64,000 nucleotides of DNA from NCBI RefSeq assembly GCF_003369915.1, contig NC_046677.1:29840913-29904912 (forward strand). The letters run 5' to 3'. The position numbers and the translations under genes are program-made. The first letter of the stretch is position 1, and each line of letters opens with the position of its first letter. Source of the DNA: Drosophila miranda. Taxonomy: Eukaryota; Arthropoda; Insecta; Diptera; Drosophilidae. Positions 24,540 to 34,874 of this stretch are shown here, piece by piece. A model generated the notes under the pieces. It ran no database searches. It worked only from the letters and a program-made list of their open reading frames with translations, and had not been told where the DNA came from.

Positions 24540-24949
24540 ACATACATATATATATCAATATCTATAACCTATAGGAATGACATAATTAATAACCAACATA
24601 TCTTTCAAATATATACATTATTCTGGTATTGTGATTATGCTTTGTTTTTGCAGATCAGATTCGTTTAGAAATTTATTAGACTTTTCCAAATTTAATTTCT
24701 AGTCCTATATTTCCTAGATTAAATTTATTACAACTAAATGATCTTCTTCATGGAGTGACAGGGTCATACCAAAGACAATATAATTCAATTTTGTTTTTGG
24801 CCAGCGAAAGGACAGACAAATTGTCTTCTTTGTTGCAGTTTTTGCTTTAGGTTTTTGTTTTTGCTTTTGCCTTCAAAAGCACTCGCTGGCAAAGCTTAGA
24901 AAAGGAAAGGAGAAAGAGATACTCACACACACATACATTTGCAAAAGAA
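24540..24949. other. no gene seen
   Basis: AT-rich 3' flank of P0 up to the edge of the interspersed repeat. Confidence 0.6.
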
Positions 24950-26146
24950 AAAAGGTGGTCCTTGTATAATTTCATCATGGCTGCACCTAAATCTCTCTGT
25001 ACGTATCACTCTCTTACTCCCAAAACTGCTCTCTTCATTCTCAGTAAGAGAGGGACGAAGTCGAGTAGCAGAAACGAATTCCAACTGTCCATAAGTGCAT
25101 GATGAAACATGCACGGTGGTCCACTCGATCTCCTTCGCGTCTTATTTTACGGTAACACCCGAAAAGCGATAGCGTTGCATGGCCGAACCACCTTGCATTA
25201 CGTCGTCATGAGCGAGCAAATAGGAAGAGCGAAAAAAGGAGAGCATGAAATGAGAGAGCACTAAGACGCCTACGCGTCTCGCTTTCAGTTCAATTTTTTT
25301 TGTCGTCTTAGCTCCGCGTTCTTTGGCCGCAAAAAGCAGTAAAAAGCTTATACAAATCGCAAAATATATTCGCGCTATTTGTGTTAGTGCAGTGCAGTGG
25401 GAAATATCCAAAATCCTGGCTCTAAAGTGTTTTTTTTTTTAAACTAAAAAAATGGCATGCCTGATGGTTGATGTGTGGAAATGTGCAGTGCAGCAAGTGG
25501 CTTATACATATGTATGCACATATTAATGTATATCTAATACACCTACATATGTGCGTGCATATGTATGTACATATGTATATTTTAAAAGCTGAAAGCTTTT
25601 CATTCGATCTCGAGGTTGCCTTGCCCTTCGTTCGCCATGGCATACGTGCCAAATGCACATCTATCGCTCTCTCTTTCTAACACTGCAGGAGAACTAGGCG
25701 CAGACAAGAAGCAGATCAAAAAGGAAAAGTAAGAGAGAGCGCTGCCAATAAGGTAAGAAACTCTCTCTTTTGTTATGCGTGTGCTCTTATTGGAAACGGC
25801 TAAAGGGGTGAAAATCATGCGAAAAATTGAATTTGCTACGGAAATCTCACCACAGAAATATGAGCGCGGGTCTTGTTCTCTTTTTTGTCATAGGAACAAT
25901 AAAGGGTTTGGAAATGGACATAAAAAAGGGAAAGAAAAATTAATGTAATAAAGATGACCAAAGACAATTTATTACTTTGTTTTTCCCCATTAGGCAAATG
26001 GGGAAAAACAATGTACTCGTAGTAAGCCATTTTCCAAGAAAAGAACAATTTCCAAATGTAATTTTAGTATGGGCCTTGTTACACCTTGAACTGGAACTTA
26101 ATTGGATGTACTTAGCATAGAATAACAATTTAACAAGTATTACTGG
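24950..26146 (-). repeat. interspersed repeat family 2, copy III, spanning the left edge of the array
   Basis: Minus-strand copy of the element seen at 7,366-9,860, with the same blocks in reverse order (for example TTAGCTCCGCGTTCTTTGGC near 25,308). It contains palindromic TACATATGTA motifs at 25,503-25,580. The tandem unit begins inside it at about 25,268. The part left of that point occurs once, while the part to the right is repeated at the start of units B and C. Confidence 0.75.
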
Positions 26147-26375
26147 ATAATTCTGTACAATTTCACCATGTTTGTGGCTTTTCAAAAAAAATTTGTTGAG
26201 TTCCTGGAGCCACTGGTCCCTGATTCAAGCGGCATCTGCTGCAGTTTCCACATTTGGGACTCGGGTACCTCAACATTTGTATGTTTATGCTTTTCAAGCT
26301 CTCCCTCTTTCTCCATGATCTTGTTCGAATTCAAGGTCAATCTACCCTTCCGCAGGGAGTCAACTTTTAATTGAA

Positions 26376-26386
26376 GATAAGATAAG
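26376..26386 (+). promoter_or_regulatory. paired GATA sites upstream of P1 (unit A)
   Basis: GATAAGATAAG, two overlapping GATA-factor sites about 360 bp before the P1 transcription start. The same site is at 37,161 and 47,916. Further TTATCT/GATAA sites follow. GATA factors drive midgut protease genes in flies. Confidence 0.55.
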
Positions 26387-26709
26387 AACATTAGTTTTCA
26401 GACCATATTTATCTCTGCAAATTGATTTGTTTACCATACAATTATGACCTCTTTCTTATCAATGAAGCCCAGTCCGAAAAGTGCAATTGTTTCTACAATT
26501 TTTCATTCAAAATCCGTCATTTAGATTCTTGGAAAGCCCAGTGTCTGCGTTTAATGGTTAATATATTTTTTTTGTTTATTTTTGGCACGTCTGCGATTCG
26601 TGTAAACGATCGGCATGGACAATCGATCACATGAGATATCTTTTTCCAGTAAATTTTATCTATCGGTGATCCATTGCGGCCGGCTTTGCCCTTGTCATGG
26701 GGTCGAGCC

Positions 26710-26718
26710 AATAAAAGG
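26710..26718 (+). promoter_or_regulatory. TATA-like element of P1 (unit A)
   Basis: AATAAAAGG, with an initiator-like TCTTCAGCAG 26-30 bp downstream. Unchanged in units B (37,495) and C (48,250). Confidence 0.6.
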
Positions 26719-26811
26719 CCGTTCCCTGGGGGTGTCTTCAGCAGTCCGGCCCCTGACACTAAAAGGGCATCATCGAAAAGACAGTTTAACGAGAATCTAA
26801 AAAGGAATAAA

Positions 26812-28016
26812 ATGTTCAAGTGGTTTGTGCTACTGTGTGTACTGGCGCTGGCCAGTGCCGAGCTGCAGAGGATCAAGATCCACAAGAGCGAGCACAAGAG
26901 GAGTCGCCAGCATGTGAAGCAGGAGGTGCGCTCGCTGAGGCACAAGTATCAGCAGCTCATCGAGAACTACGTGGTGTACGACTACGGACAGCCGGACTAC
27001 GGAAATGATTATCCGTCGAACAGCGAGCCGGACTACACCACCGAGGAGCTGGGCAACTCGATGAACATGTACTACTACGGACAGATCAGCATCGGCACTC
27101 CGCCGCAGTACTTCAACGTGGTGTTCGACACCGGCTCCTCCAACCTGTGGATACCCTCGGCCCAGTGCCTGTCCACGGACGTGGCCTGCCAGCAGCACAA
27201 CCAGTACAACGCCAGTGCCTCGCCACGTATGTGGCCAACAGCCAGAACTTCTCGATCCAGTACGGAACGGGCAGTGTGACCGGATACCTGGCCACGGACA
27301 CTGTGACCATCAACGGACTGGCCATTGCCAATCAGACCTTCGGCGAGACGGTGTCGCAGCCGGGCAGCAGCTTCACGGACGTCGCCTTCGATGGGATCCT
27401 GGGAATGGGATAGCAGACGATAGCCGTGGACTCCGTGGTGCCGCCGTTCTACAACCTGTACGAGCAGGGGCTCATCGATGAGCCGACCTTCGGCTTCTAT
27501 CTGGCGAGGAACGGCTCCTCCGAGGAGGGTGGCCAGCTGCTGCTCGGCGGCGTCGATGAGACGCTGATGGCCGGCGATCTCACCTACGTGCCCGTCTCCC
27601 AGGAGGGATACTGGCAGTTCAGCGTGGACAGCATCTCCTGGAACGGCACGGTGCTGTGCGACGGCTGCCAGGCCATTGCCGACACGGGTACCTCCCTGCT
27701 GGCCTGTCCCCAGGCGGTCTATACCCAGATAAATCAGCTCATTGGGGCCGTCCTCATCGAAGGCAGCAACTACATTCCCTGCGCCACCTTGGACTCCCTT
27801 CCCGTGCTGAGCTTCAACATTGGGGGCACCACCTTCGACCTGCCTGCCTCTGCGTACATCAGCGTGTTCCACGACGAAGGCTATACGTCCTGCATGTCCA
27901 CCTTCACCGAAATCGGCACCGACTTCTGGGTCCTGGGCGATGTCTTCCTCGGCCAGTACTACACGCAGTTCGATTTTGGCCAGAATCGCGTGGGTTTCGC
28001 TCCTTTGAGCAACTAA
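26812..28016 (+). pseudogene. P1 copy A: broken pepsin gene
   Basis: Same gene as P1 in units B and C (401 aa) but disabled twice. One T is missing at about 27,222, just after the NQYNASAS block, shifting the frame. Later, TAC of the GMGYQ motif reads TAG at 27,411-27,413. The promoter, signal peptide, DTG site and all downstream sequence are otherwise almost identical to the whole copies, and a polyadenylation signal follows at 28,046. The break is therefore recent, and the transcript could still be made. A short secreted N-terminal fragment with only the first catalytic Asp is the most it could encode. Confidence 0.9.
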
Positions 28017-28141
28017 GTTTTGTTCTTCTTCGAGAAATATGCAATAATAAATGTGGAATGCCCTCCCCCGCACCCCCGAAATATGTTTCTTGACGCTATC
28101 ACGTGTGAAATTCTTGGCCCAACGGTGCACGGCCAGAGCGG

Positions 28142-28157
28142 CTATAAATACGTGACC
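28142..28157 (+). promoter_or_regulatory. core promoter of P2 (unit A)
   Basis: CTATAAATACGTGACC, identical to the P0 promoter. The likely start site is the TCACAC about 25-28 bp downstream, giving a short 5' UTR of about 25-30 nt. Confidence 0.8.
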
Positions 28158-28195
28158 GAAGGGCGGTCACACATTGAGTCGACAGCCGCACCGCG

Positions 28196-29422
28196 ATGGA
28201 GGTGAAGTGGAACTGCTGTAAACTGATGCTAATACTGGCCCTCTGCTCATTGGAGGTGGAGTGTCGGAGGCGCCTGAAGGTGGGCAGACGCCGGAATCCC
28301 CAGGCGAGTCATCTCAATGTGCAGAACGAGCTCAAGTCCCTGTCGATAAAACACAAACTGAATGCCACCACAACAGCACCAGAGACAGCAACAGCAACAG
28401 AGACAACAAAGGACTCTGGCTCGATTGGGACTAGATTGGGGAATGCCTTCAACACGGAGTACTATCTGCCAGTGACGATTGGCACCCCGCCGCAGGAGTT
28501 CATCCTGCTGATCGATACGGGCTCTGCGAATCTCTGGGTGCCCTCCAGCAAGTGTCCGGCCACGGTCAAGTCCTGCGTGAGCCACAACCAGTACGACTCA
28601 AAGTCCTCGAGCTCGTATGTGGCCAATGGCACGGCCTTCACGATCGAATACGCCTCGAAGTCGCAGGGAGGAGTGGCGCTCTCGGGCATCCTGTCGCAGG
28701 ACACGGTCACCATAGCGGAGCTGGCCATTCAGAGGCAGGTCTTTGCCGAGATCACCGAACAGCCAGAGGCCACGTTTCTCTCCTCCCCCTTCGACGGGAT
28801 GTTGGGTCTGGGCTACGCGAGTATCTCGATCGGCGGGGTCACTCCGCCGTTCTACAACCTGGTGGCCCAAGGGCTGATCAAGCACCCGGTCTTCTCCATC
28901 TATCTGAACAGGAACGGCACCAATGCCACAGACGGGGGCGAGCTAGTTCTCGGCGGCATTGATGCGACACTCTTCAGCGGCTGCCTCACCTACGTCCCCG
29001 TCTCCCAGCAGGGATACTGGCAGTTCGTGATGACCAGTGCGGTGCTGGGCGGGAAGACCTTTTGCACCCACTGCCAGGCCATACTCGATGTGGGCACTTC
29101 CCTGCTGGTGGCTCCAACAGCCGCGATCAAAAAGATCAACCAGTTGTTGGCTGTGCTCAATCCGCAGGACACGAGCGGCGTTTTTCTGGTCAACTGCTCG
29201 ACGATAGCCAGCCTGCCGACGATGGTTTTCACCATTGCCCGAAAGGAGTTCCCCCTGCAGCCATCCGACTATATTCTGCAGTACGGGGAGACGTGTGTCT
29301 CGAGCTTCACCAGCCTCGCGGGCAGTGACCTGTGGATACTCGGCGAGGTCTTTATGGGCGCCTACTACACGGTCTATGACATGGGCTACAATCAAATTGG
29401 ACTGGCCACGGCTATGCATTGA
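28196..29422 (+). CDS. P2 copy A: pepsin-like aspartic protease, 408 aa, DTG/DVG
   Basis: An intronless secreted A1 protease. A signal peptide (CCKLMLILALCSLEVEC) and a basic propeptide precede a Thr/Ala-rich linker (residues about 58-80), and the mature domain begins at NTEYYLPVTIGTPP. The first catalytic motif is LIDTGSANLW. The second is ILDVGTSLLV, in which Val replaces the normal Thr/Ser. The flap reads TIEYASKSQG and lacks the normal Gly pair. The Cys pairs KCPATVKSC, FCTHC and NC..TC are retained. P2 is closest to P0, sharing promoter, propeptide style and odd active-site neighbours. It lies 180 bp after P1, and an AATAAA occurs near 29,576. This copy keeps the full start region and no disabling change is seen. 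It probably acts in the gut lumen; its catalytic power is uncertain. Confidence 0.92.
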   Translation: MEVKWNCCKLMLILALCSLEVECRRRLKVGRRRNPQASHLNVQNELKSLSIKHKLNATTTAPETATATETTKDSGSIGTRLGNAFNTEYYLPVTIGTPPQEFILLIDTGSANLWVPSSKCPATVKSCVSHNQYDSKSSSSYVANGTAFTIEYASKSQGGVALSGILSQDTVTIAELAIQRQVFAEITEQPEATFLSSPFDGMLGLGYASISIGGVTPPFYNLVAQGLIKHPVFSIYLNRNGTNATDGGELVLGGIDATLFSGCLTYVPVSQQGYWQFVMTSAVLGGKTFCTHCQAILDVGTSLLVAPTAAIKKINQLLAVLNPQDTSGVFLVNCSTIASLPTMVFTIARKEFPLQPSDYILQYGETCVSSFTSLAGSDLWILGEVFMGAYYTVYDMGYNQIGLATAMH

Positions 29423-29699
29423 ATGGGAATTGAATTGATGCCAAATGAATGTTAGGGTATCCAAGTGCTTGCGCATTGTATAGGAAATTTGAGTTGGGAG
29501 ATGTCTAAATGTACTCAAATATATTCATAAATAGTGTCCAATATAATAATCAATATAATAGAATACAAATATAATAATAAATAATGTTTAAAAGAAACTA
29601 AAAAGCTTTAGGGGTCCGATAATCAAATATAGAGCATATTAAAGTCTAAGCTAAGTCCTACAATGCTCTAAACTGTGCTTTTAGTTCTCATAAGGAGTT

Positions 29700-29815
29700 T
29701 AGTGTTTCGTGCACCAACCCCTGGCTCACTCGCTTCTCTTCGTTCGGCTTAATCGCTTTGTTCGGTTCTCTCGCTCCGTTTCGGCCGCGTCCACTCGCTT
29801 TGCTCGCACGGAGCG
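29700..29815. other. CG-rich degenerate TCGCTTTGTTCGG tract between P2 and P3
   Basis: An island of repeated TCGCTT/TTCGG/CTCGCT words inside AT-rich DNA, present at the same place in units B (about 40,458) and C (about 51,241). It could be an old repeat edge or a regulatory island; I cannot say which. Confidence 0.4.
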
Positions 29816-30016
29816 CAAATATGAGTACAAAATTTGGGACTTTTTTATATAATTGAGAGACTTAGCACACAGCACCACCCTATAGAAACTATATTACTCG
29901 ATAAATCACATAATGAGAACCAAATTATGTGTGTTTTCGGCACATGGCACGGCCTTACGTGCGAATGTTATGCCACCAAATCCAGCTTTTGGCCCGATAA
30001 AGCCCTATTCAAAGAC

Positions 30017-30022
30017 TATAAG
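30017..30022 (+). promoter_or_regulatory. TATA element of P3 (unit A)
   Basis: TATAAG, 45 bp before the P3 start codon, implying a very short 5' UTR. Same in B (40,775) and C (51,558). Confidence 0.55.
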
Positions 30023-30061
30023 TACTGCAGCGCGGACTGGAGATTGAGCAGAGTTTCAAAC

Positions 30062-31225
30062 ATGAATCGACGTGTGGTTATCCTGCTGTTCTGTGCGTTC
30101 CTCTGTGCCAGTGAGGCGTTTCACAGAATTGCGATGCAGCGACACAGGCACCGCAAGCTGCCACATGGCCGACACCTGTGGGCCAGTCGGAAGCACATGC
30201 GACGCAAGTTCGGAATGCCAGCAGTAACGACTCAGAGCACCACCAACACGACCACCACCAGTGCACCTGCAGAGGCCATCGAACCGCTCTTTAATGCGTT
30301 TCAAACCCAGTTCTACGGACCTCTGTTTGTCTCCGATCAAGCGTTCACCGTGCAGTTCGATACGGGTTAATCGGATCTATGGATTCCCAACTCCAACTGC
30401 AGCACCTGCATCAAGGAGTGCGGCAACGCTGTGTTCCAGGCGGCCAAATCGAAGTCCTTCAAGGCCAACGGCACCTCCTTCAGCATCACCTACGGAGTCG
30501 GAAAGGTGAGCGGCGTGACAGCCTCGGAAACGGTGTCCATTGGGCAGATCTCGATAAAGGACCAGGGCTTCGGGCTGGTCAGCCAAACGGACACGTGCAG
30601 CAGCTTCGATGGGGTCCTGGGCTTGGCGTATCCCAGGGCTTCCGTGACAGGTGCCAGGCCTCCATTCTATCCGATGATCGATCAGAAGTTGGTCGATAGC
30701 TCGATATTCTCGTTCCACCTGAAGAGCGGCGACGGGGGATCGCTGATCTTGGGCGGCTCCAACTCGAGCCTGTACCACGGCTCGTTGACCCACGTGAACG
30801 TAACCCAACAGAAAATGTGGCAGTTCACGATGGACTACATTGGTTTCCCCTCGAAGAAGTGTCGTCGCTGCAACAGCTGCAAGGCCATCATGGACTCGGG
30901 CACCTCTCTGATAGTGGGACCCACCGAGGACATCACGCAGCTGAACACCAAAATCAGGGCCACCTACAATGCCACCAACGGCATCTGGCAGGTGCCCTGT
31001 GGGCGAATCAGCTATCTGCCGGTCCTGGAGCTCGGCATCGCCGGCAAGAAGTTCCAGGTGCGGCCACAGGAGTATGTGATCGCCTACGAAGGGGATGTCT
31101 GCATCACGGGCTTCATGGACTTGGCGGGGCTCAATTTCTGGATCATCGGAGATGTCTTCTTCAGGGAGCACTATGTGTCGTTCGATGTGGAGCAGAATAG
31201 GATTGGCATTGCCAAGGCCAAGTAG
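30062..31225 (+). pseudogene. P3 copy A: pepsin gene with nonsense codon at the catalytic site
   Basis: Collinear along its whole length with the intact P3 in unit C (387 aa). The codon right after the first catalytic DTG, which is TCA (Ser) in unit C, reads TAA at 30,368-30,370. The predicted product stops at about residue 102, before nearly all of the mature domain. The downstream frame stays open to 31,225, so this is the only disabling change I see. An internal restart at 30,431 would lack a signal peptide and the first Asp. The identical change occurs in unit B. A polyadenylation signal lies at 31,259. Confidence 0.92.
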
Positions 31226-31269
31226 AAAGGAACATAAATTTCTGTTAGATTTCTAGAAAATAAAGTTGG

Positions 31270-32000
31270 AATTTTGTGGTGGATATATCGTATATATAGG
31301 GGCACTATTTGGGCTACTTTTGGTACATTTTGGAAGGTGTTCTATCAATGTCTATAAAGTACCCAATAGCTATACTATATAGTATTTGGTTGTGTGCCTA
31401 TGTTCGGAGATCTTCAAACTGTGTTCCTTCTTTCACTCATTCCTCGTTTATGATGGATATTCTTAGCCAATTTTGGACATCTGTGGGTATATATATAATT
31501 TGTTTAGAGATTCTTTGGGCAGTCTTTAATTTTGGATTTAAATATTACATTTAATTTCCCTTTCTTTACACTTATATTTCTTTTTTAAAGGCCTTTCACT
31601 TTTTTGTATTTAACATTTTATTTAGAATGGTTGCTTCTCTTTGTTTTTTAAATGTTTTGTATACAGTATATATGAAGTGTTTGTATGGAAGGATGTTATG
31701 TTATAGTATATATGGAGAAAATCGTTATCTGGTGCAGAATATTCATAGAAAATTCAAGCACTTACAAATGCAGAATGTACTGGTCTTTTAAATTTTTTTT
31801 TCTATTGAGAAATTCGTATTTTTTAATTGATTTTAAGTTTGATTTGGAATGAGCAATATTCGTCAAGGTCTGAACTCTTTGCTGGAAGTTCTACGATTTA
31901 TATGAATTTATTTTGTAAGACAAAACAATTTGATTTCCCGCTCTAGGAATGCTGAGGCTTTTCTTTAAGAAGAGAGAATCTGTCTCTCGTTTTGAAGACC
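31270..32000. other. AT-rich spacer between P3 and the Gln-rich gene
   Basis: No gene seen. A minus-strand AATAAA at 31,907-31,912 may serve the Gln-rich gene. The same spacer is in units B and C. Confidence 0.55.
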
Positions 32001-32101
32001 ACTTTAAATTCGAGTTTTCGTAAAATTTAGAGTATACATTTTCTGTGTATTTCTGTGCCTTAGAAATATTCTTTTTGTTTTTGTGGATGCCTTTCCTGTG
32101 C

Positions 32102-33873
32102 CTATTTGCGACCGCCGAAATGTGGAGGTCCGAAATGTGGTCCCTTGCCATTGGTCCCGTAGATGCCGCGTACTGTACGGTGCTGTTGCTGGTGCTGATG
32201 CTGCTGGTGGTGGCGAATCTGCTGCAGTTGTATCTGATGCAAGGTCACCTGCTGTTGCAGCTCGATATTGGCGTACATCATGGCAGTGGCGGCGACACCA
32301 GGATTGGCCACCGAGTGCTGTTGCTGCTGCTGCTGGAGAGCTACCTGCTGCTGTTGCTGCTGCTGGAGAGCCGCCTGCTGCTGCTTGAGAGCCACCTGCT
32401 GCTGCTTGAGAGCCGCCTGCTGCTTCAGAGCCGCCTGCTGCTGCTGCTTCAGAGCCGCCTGCTGCTGCTGCTTCAGAGCCGCCTGCTGCTGCTGCTTGAG
32501 AGCCTGCTGTTGCTGCTGGAGAGCCACCTGCTGCTGCAGGAGAGCCGCCTGCTGCTGCAGAGCCGCCTGCTGCTGCTGCTTCAGAGCCGCCTGCTGCTGC
32601 TGCTTCAGAGCCGCCTGCTGCTGCTGCTGGAGAGCCGCCTGCTGCTGCTGCTTCAGAGCCGCCTGCTGCTGCTGCTGGAGAGCCGCCTGCTGCTGCAGGA
32701 GAGCCGCCTGCTGCTTCAGAGCCGCCTGCTGCTGCTGCTTCAGAGCCGCCTGCTGCTGCTGCTGGAGAGCCGCCTGCTGCTGCAGGAGAGCCGCCTGCTG
32801 CTTCAGAGCCGCCTGCTGCTGCTGCTGCTGCTTCAGAGCCGCCTGCTGCTGCTGCTTGAGAGCCGCCTGTTGCTGCTGGAGAGCCGCCTGCTGCTGCTGG
32901 TAGTGGTGGTGTTGCTGCTGCTGCTGCTGTATATTGGCCTGATTGAAATTCATGCCCATGAGCTCCTGGTAAATGTGTCCGATGGCCATTTCCGTGGCAC
33001 TGGGCAGATGTCCATGGGCGTGCAGGCCAATGTCGATGCCAGCCCCAGCTCCAGCCAGAGCTGCTGCCTCGGCTATGACCCTGGGCAGTGTCGCTGGCGA
33101 ATAATGACGCGGATGATGCTGCTGCTGTGGAAGCAGCGCTGCAGGTCCTGGCTGATTCGCGGCCTTGTGCTGCGGCTGCTGGGACATTGCCATGCCGCCC
33201 ATTCCGGATGAAGAGGGTCCCTGAAATACGGATAGAGTTGGGGTTTTCCTCAGAACAGCTAAGAAGGAGGGCATATTGGGCATATTCTAGCCAACGAATC
33301 ATCGATTCCTAATTCATTGAAAGCCTAGAGCACCACTTACCCCCGAGTAGCTTTGGCCGGATACTCCGGCCGATCCAGCCGCAATCTGACTGGAGATTTG
33401 GTCGAAGCCCGGCGGCGGTTTTTTGGTCTTGTCCTCCTCCAAGCCCATGTAGTTGGCGCCAAACAGCGAATAATTCTCGGCCGCCTTGAAGTACTGGGCG
33501 GAGCCGTTTTCCGGATCCTTGCTGTTGTCGCCGTAGAGAGCGCGCTCCACTTCGTGTATAAAGTCCGAGGCGATCTCGCTCACCGCTAGAGCCTCCGCCA
33601 GGGCCTCGGCACTCATCGGAGCATCCTCCTCCACGTGGGGCAGGGGCTTCTCGGGCGGCTCCCAGACCCCAGGGGTAATATCATCGATGGTTGGCTGCCA
33701 GATGCGCTTGGCCAGCTGGCTCGAAACTTTGCCTAAAGCGCGAGACAAACGCTTGGATTATATTTAGTTTAGAGGATTCATTGGTACACACCCTCAGAGG
33801 CAGCAATCGCATCGTCCTCATCGTGCTCATCGTCATCGTCCAAATACTTTGAGTTGAAGCTATTCTCCGACAT
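32102..33873 (-). CDS. Gln-rich protein, copy A, 530 aa, three exons; family not recognised
   Basis: Exons on the minus strand are 33,873-33,792, 33,732-33,341 and 33,220-32,102, with introns of 59 and 120 bp. The frame is continuous. The N-terminus is acidic (MSENSFNSKYLDDDDEHDED). A region of about 130 residues then looks conserved (AKRIWQPTIDDITPGVWEPP, then a helical, acidic stretch and KKPPPGF). A short His/Gln segment and LPSATEMAIGHIYQELMGMN lead into some 200 residues of Gln with Ala-Leu-Lys spacers (QQQQAALK units), and the C-terminus is GPHFGPPHFGGRK. No signal peptide or membrane segment is seen. The PPPGF and Gln-rich design suggests an RNA- or transcription-related cytoplasmic or nuclear protein; that is inference. 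The CAG-rich tract creates misleading open frames on both strands. Confidence 0.82.
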
Positions 33874-34383
33874 CTTTTTGGGCGAGAAAGAAATGAAAAT
33901 GTTTATTGGAAAGAAACACCGCTGAACGAGAACCTTCACTGCTTCGAGCGAAATGGAAGTAATCGGATCCCAGTCGTCTGTTCGTTTGTTTATGGCGATC
34001 GGTTGCACAAAAAAAATTGATTTATGGGAAATTTATTTTATTTATGCGTAGTGGTCTACTAATAAACGCTGAAGTTTCTCGGAATTACTGCCCGACACAG
34101 CCGCCTACCACGACAGTGCTGCCCAGTCAGAGGTCGTGGAGGCTTGAGTGGTGTGTGTGCGTGTGTGTATCAGTGGATGAACTATTGGCAGCACTGGTTA
34201 ATCTTTTTGTGTATTGGTGAACGAAAAATGCCGGCATACACATGCCCACAGAAGTCTTAAAGTGAGACTTCTGCGGATCGAAGAAATATCAATCCAATCC
34301 ATTGCATTTTGCGCAGAAGAAGCGATGTCTCACTTTGGGCCAATTATTTAAGGGAGATAGTTCTCTGCTCTGAGGCATCTATC

Positions 34384-34542
34384 ATGGAACACGAGTGTGT
34401 AGAGGCCGGTGCCGCAAATATTTCGAATATTTCATTGCACTTTGATGATTCTCCATCGCCATTTGCACTTGTTGGCTTCAAAAACCATAAGCGCCCTCAA
34501 ATTCATCCACTAATTGCCTGGCAAGCCGCACATTTCGAATAA
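34384..34542 (+). CDS. small ORF, 52 aa, copy A, function unknown
   Basis: A plus-strand frame starting MEHECVEAGAANISN and ending at a TAA that is itself part of AATAAA (34,538-34,543), so a polyadenylation signal overlaps the stop. The frame is also open about 25 codons upstream of the ATG, so it may be the last exon of a longer transcript. It is not recognised. It is retained in all three units, but these are too similar for that to be strong evidence. Confidence 0.3.
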   Translation: MEHECVEAGAANISNISLHFDDSPSPFALVGFKNHKRPQIHPLIAWQAAHFE

Positions 34543-34715
34543 AATCTATAAAAATCTACCATTTACCATATTTACCTTCTTTTTTCTGTGGAAAAGATTA
34601 AGTTTTTGAAAAACAAAGCACTTTATTTTCACTGTAAAATGGCAAATAGTATTTGCAACGAAAATTCCGCGGAGTTCAAGTAAAGCTGCTGAAGGTTGAA
34701 AAACTTCATTGTTAC

Positions 34716-34723
34716 TATCGATA
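34716..34723 (-). promoter_or_regulatory. DRE motif TATCGATA (unit A)
   Basis: A perfect DREF-binding core, followed within 30 bp by ATCGATG and TATCGATG. It occurs at 45,471 and 56,085 too. Such motifs mark housekeeping promoters. It lies between the SERGEF 3' end and the Gln-rich gene, about 840 bp before the latter's start codon, and probably belongs to that gene. Confidence 0.5.
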
Positions 34724-34874
34724 CATCGATGTTTCTTCAACTATCGATGGAAGAAAGAGCGCCAACTGCTTGGGTTTGATTATTCGTACAATTTTGCTCA
34801 TGATCCGACATCAAATACCTCAATTTCGATATTCCGTTTAGTATTTTTAAGCATTTTTAACATTTATTATAAAA

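Noticed and set aside
32330-32930. CRISPR-like array
   Set aside because: Regular units are codons of a Gln-rich protein. There are no unique spacers, and the window is eukaryotic.
32045-33211. Long plus-strand frame of Leu/Cys repeats
   Set aside because: It is the CTG complement of the CAG-coded Gln tract; the spliced minus-strand gene explains it. The Ala/Gly/Ser-rich minus frame over the same DNA is rejected for the same reason.
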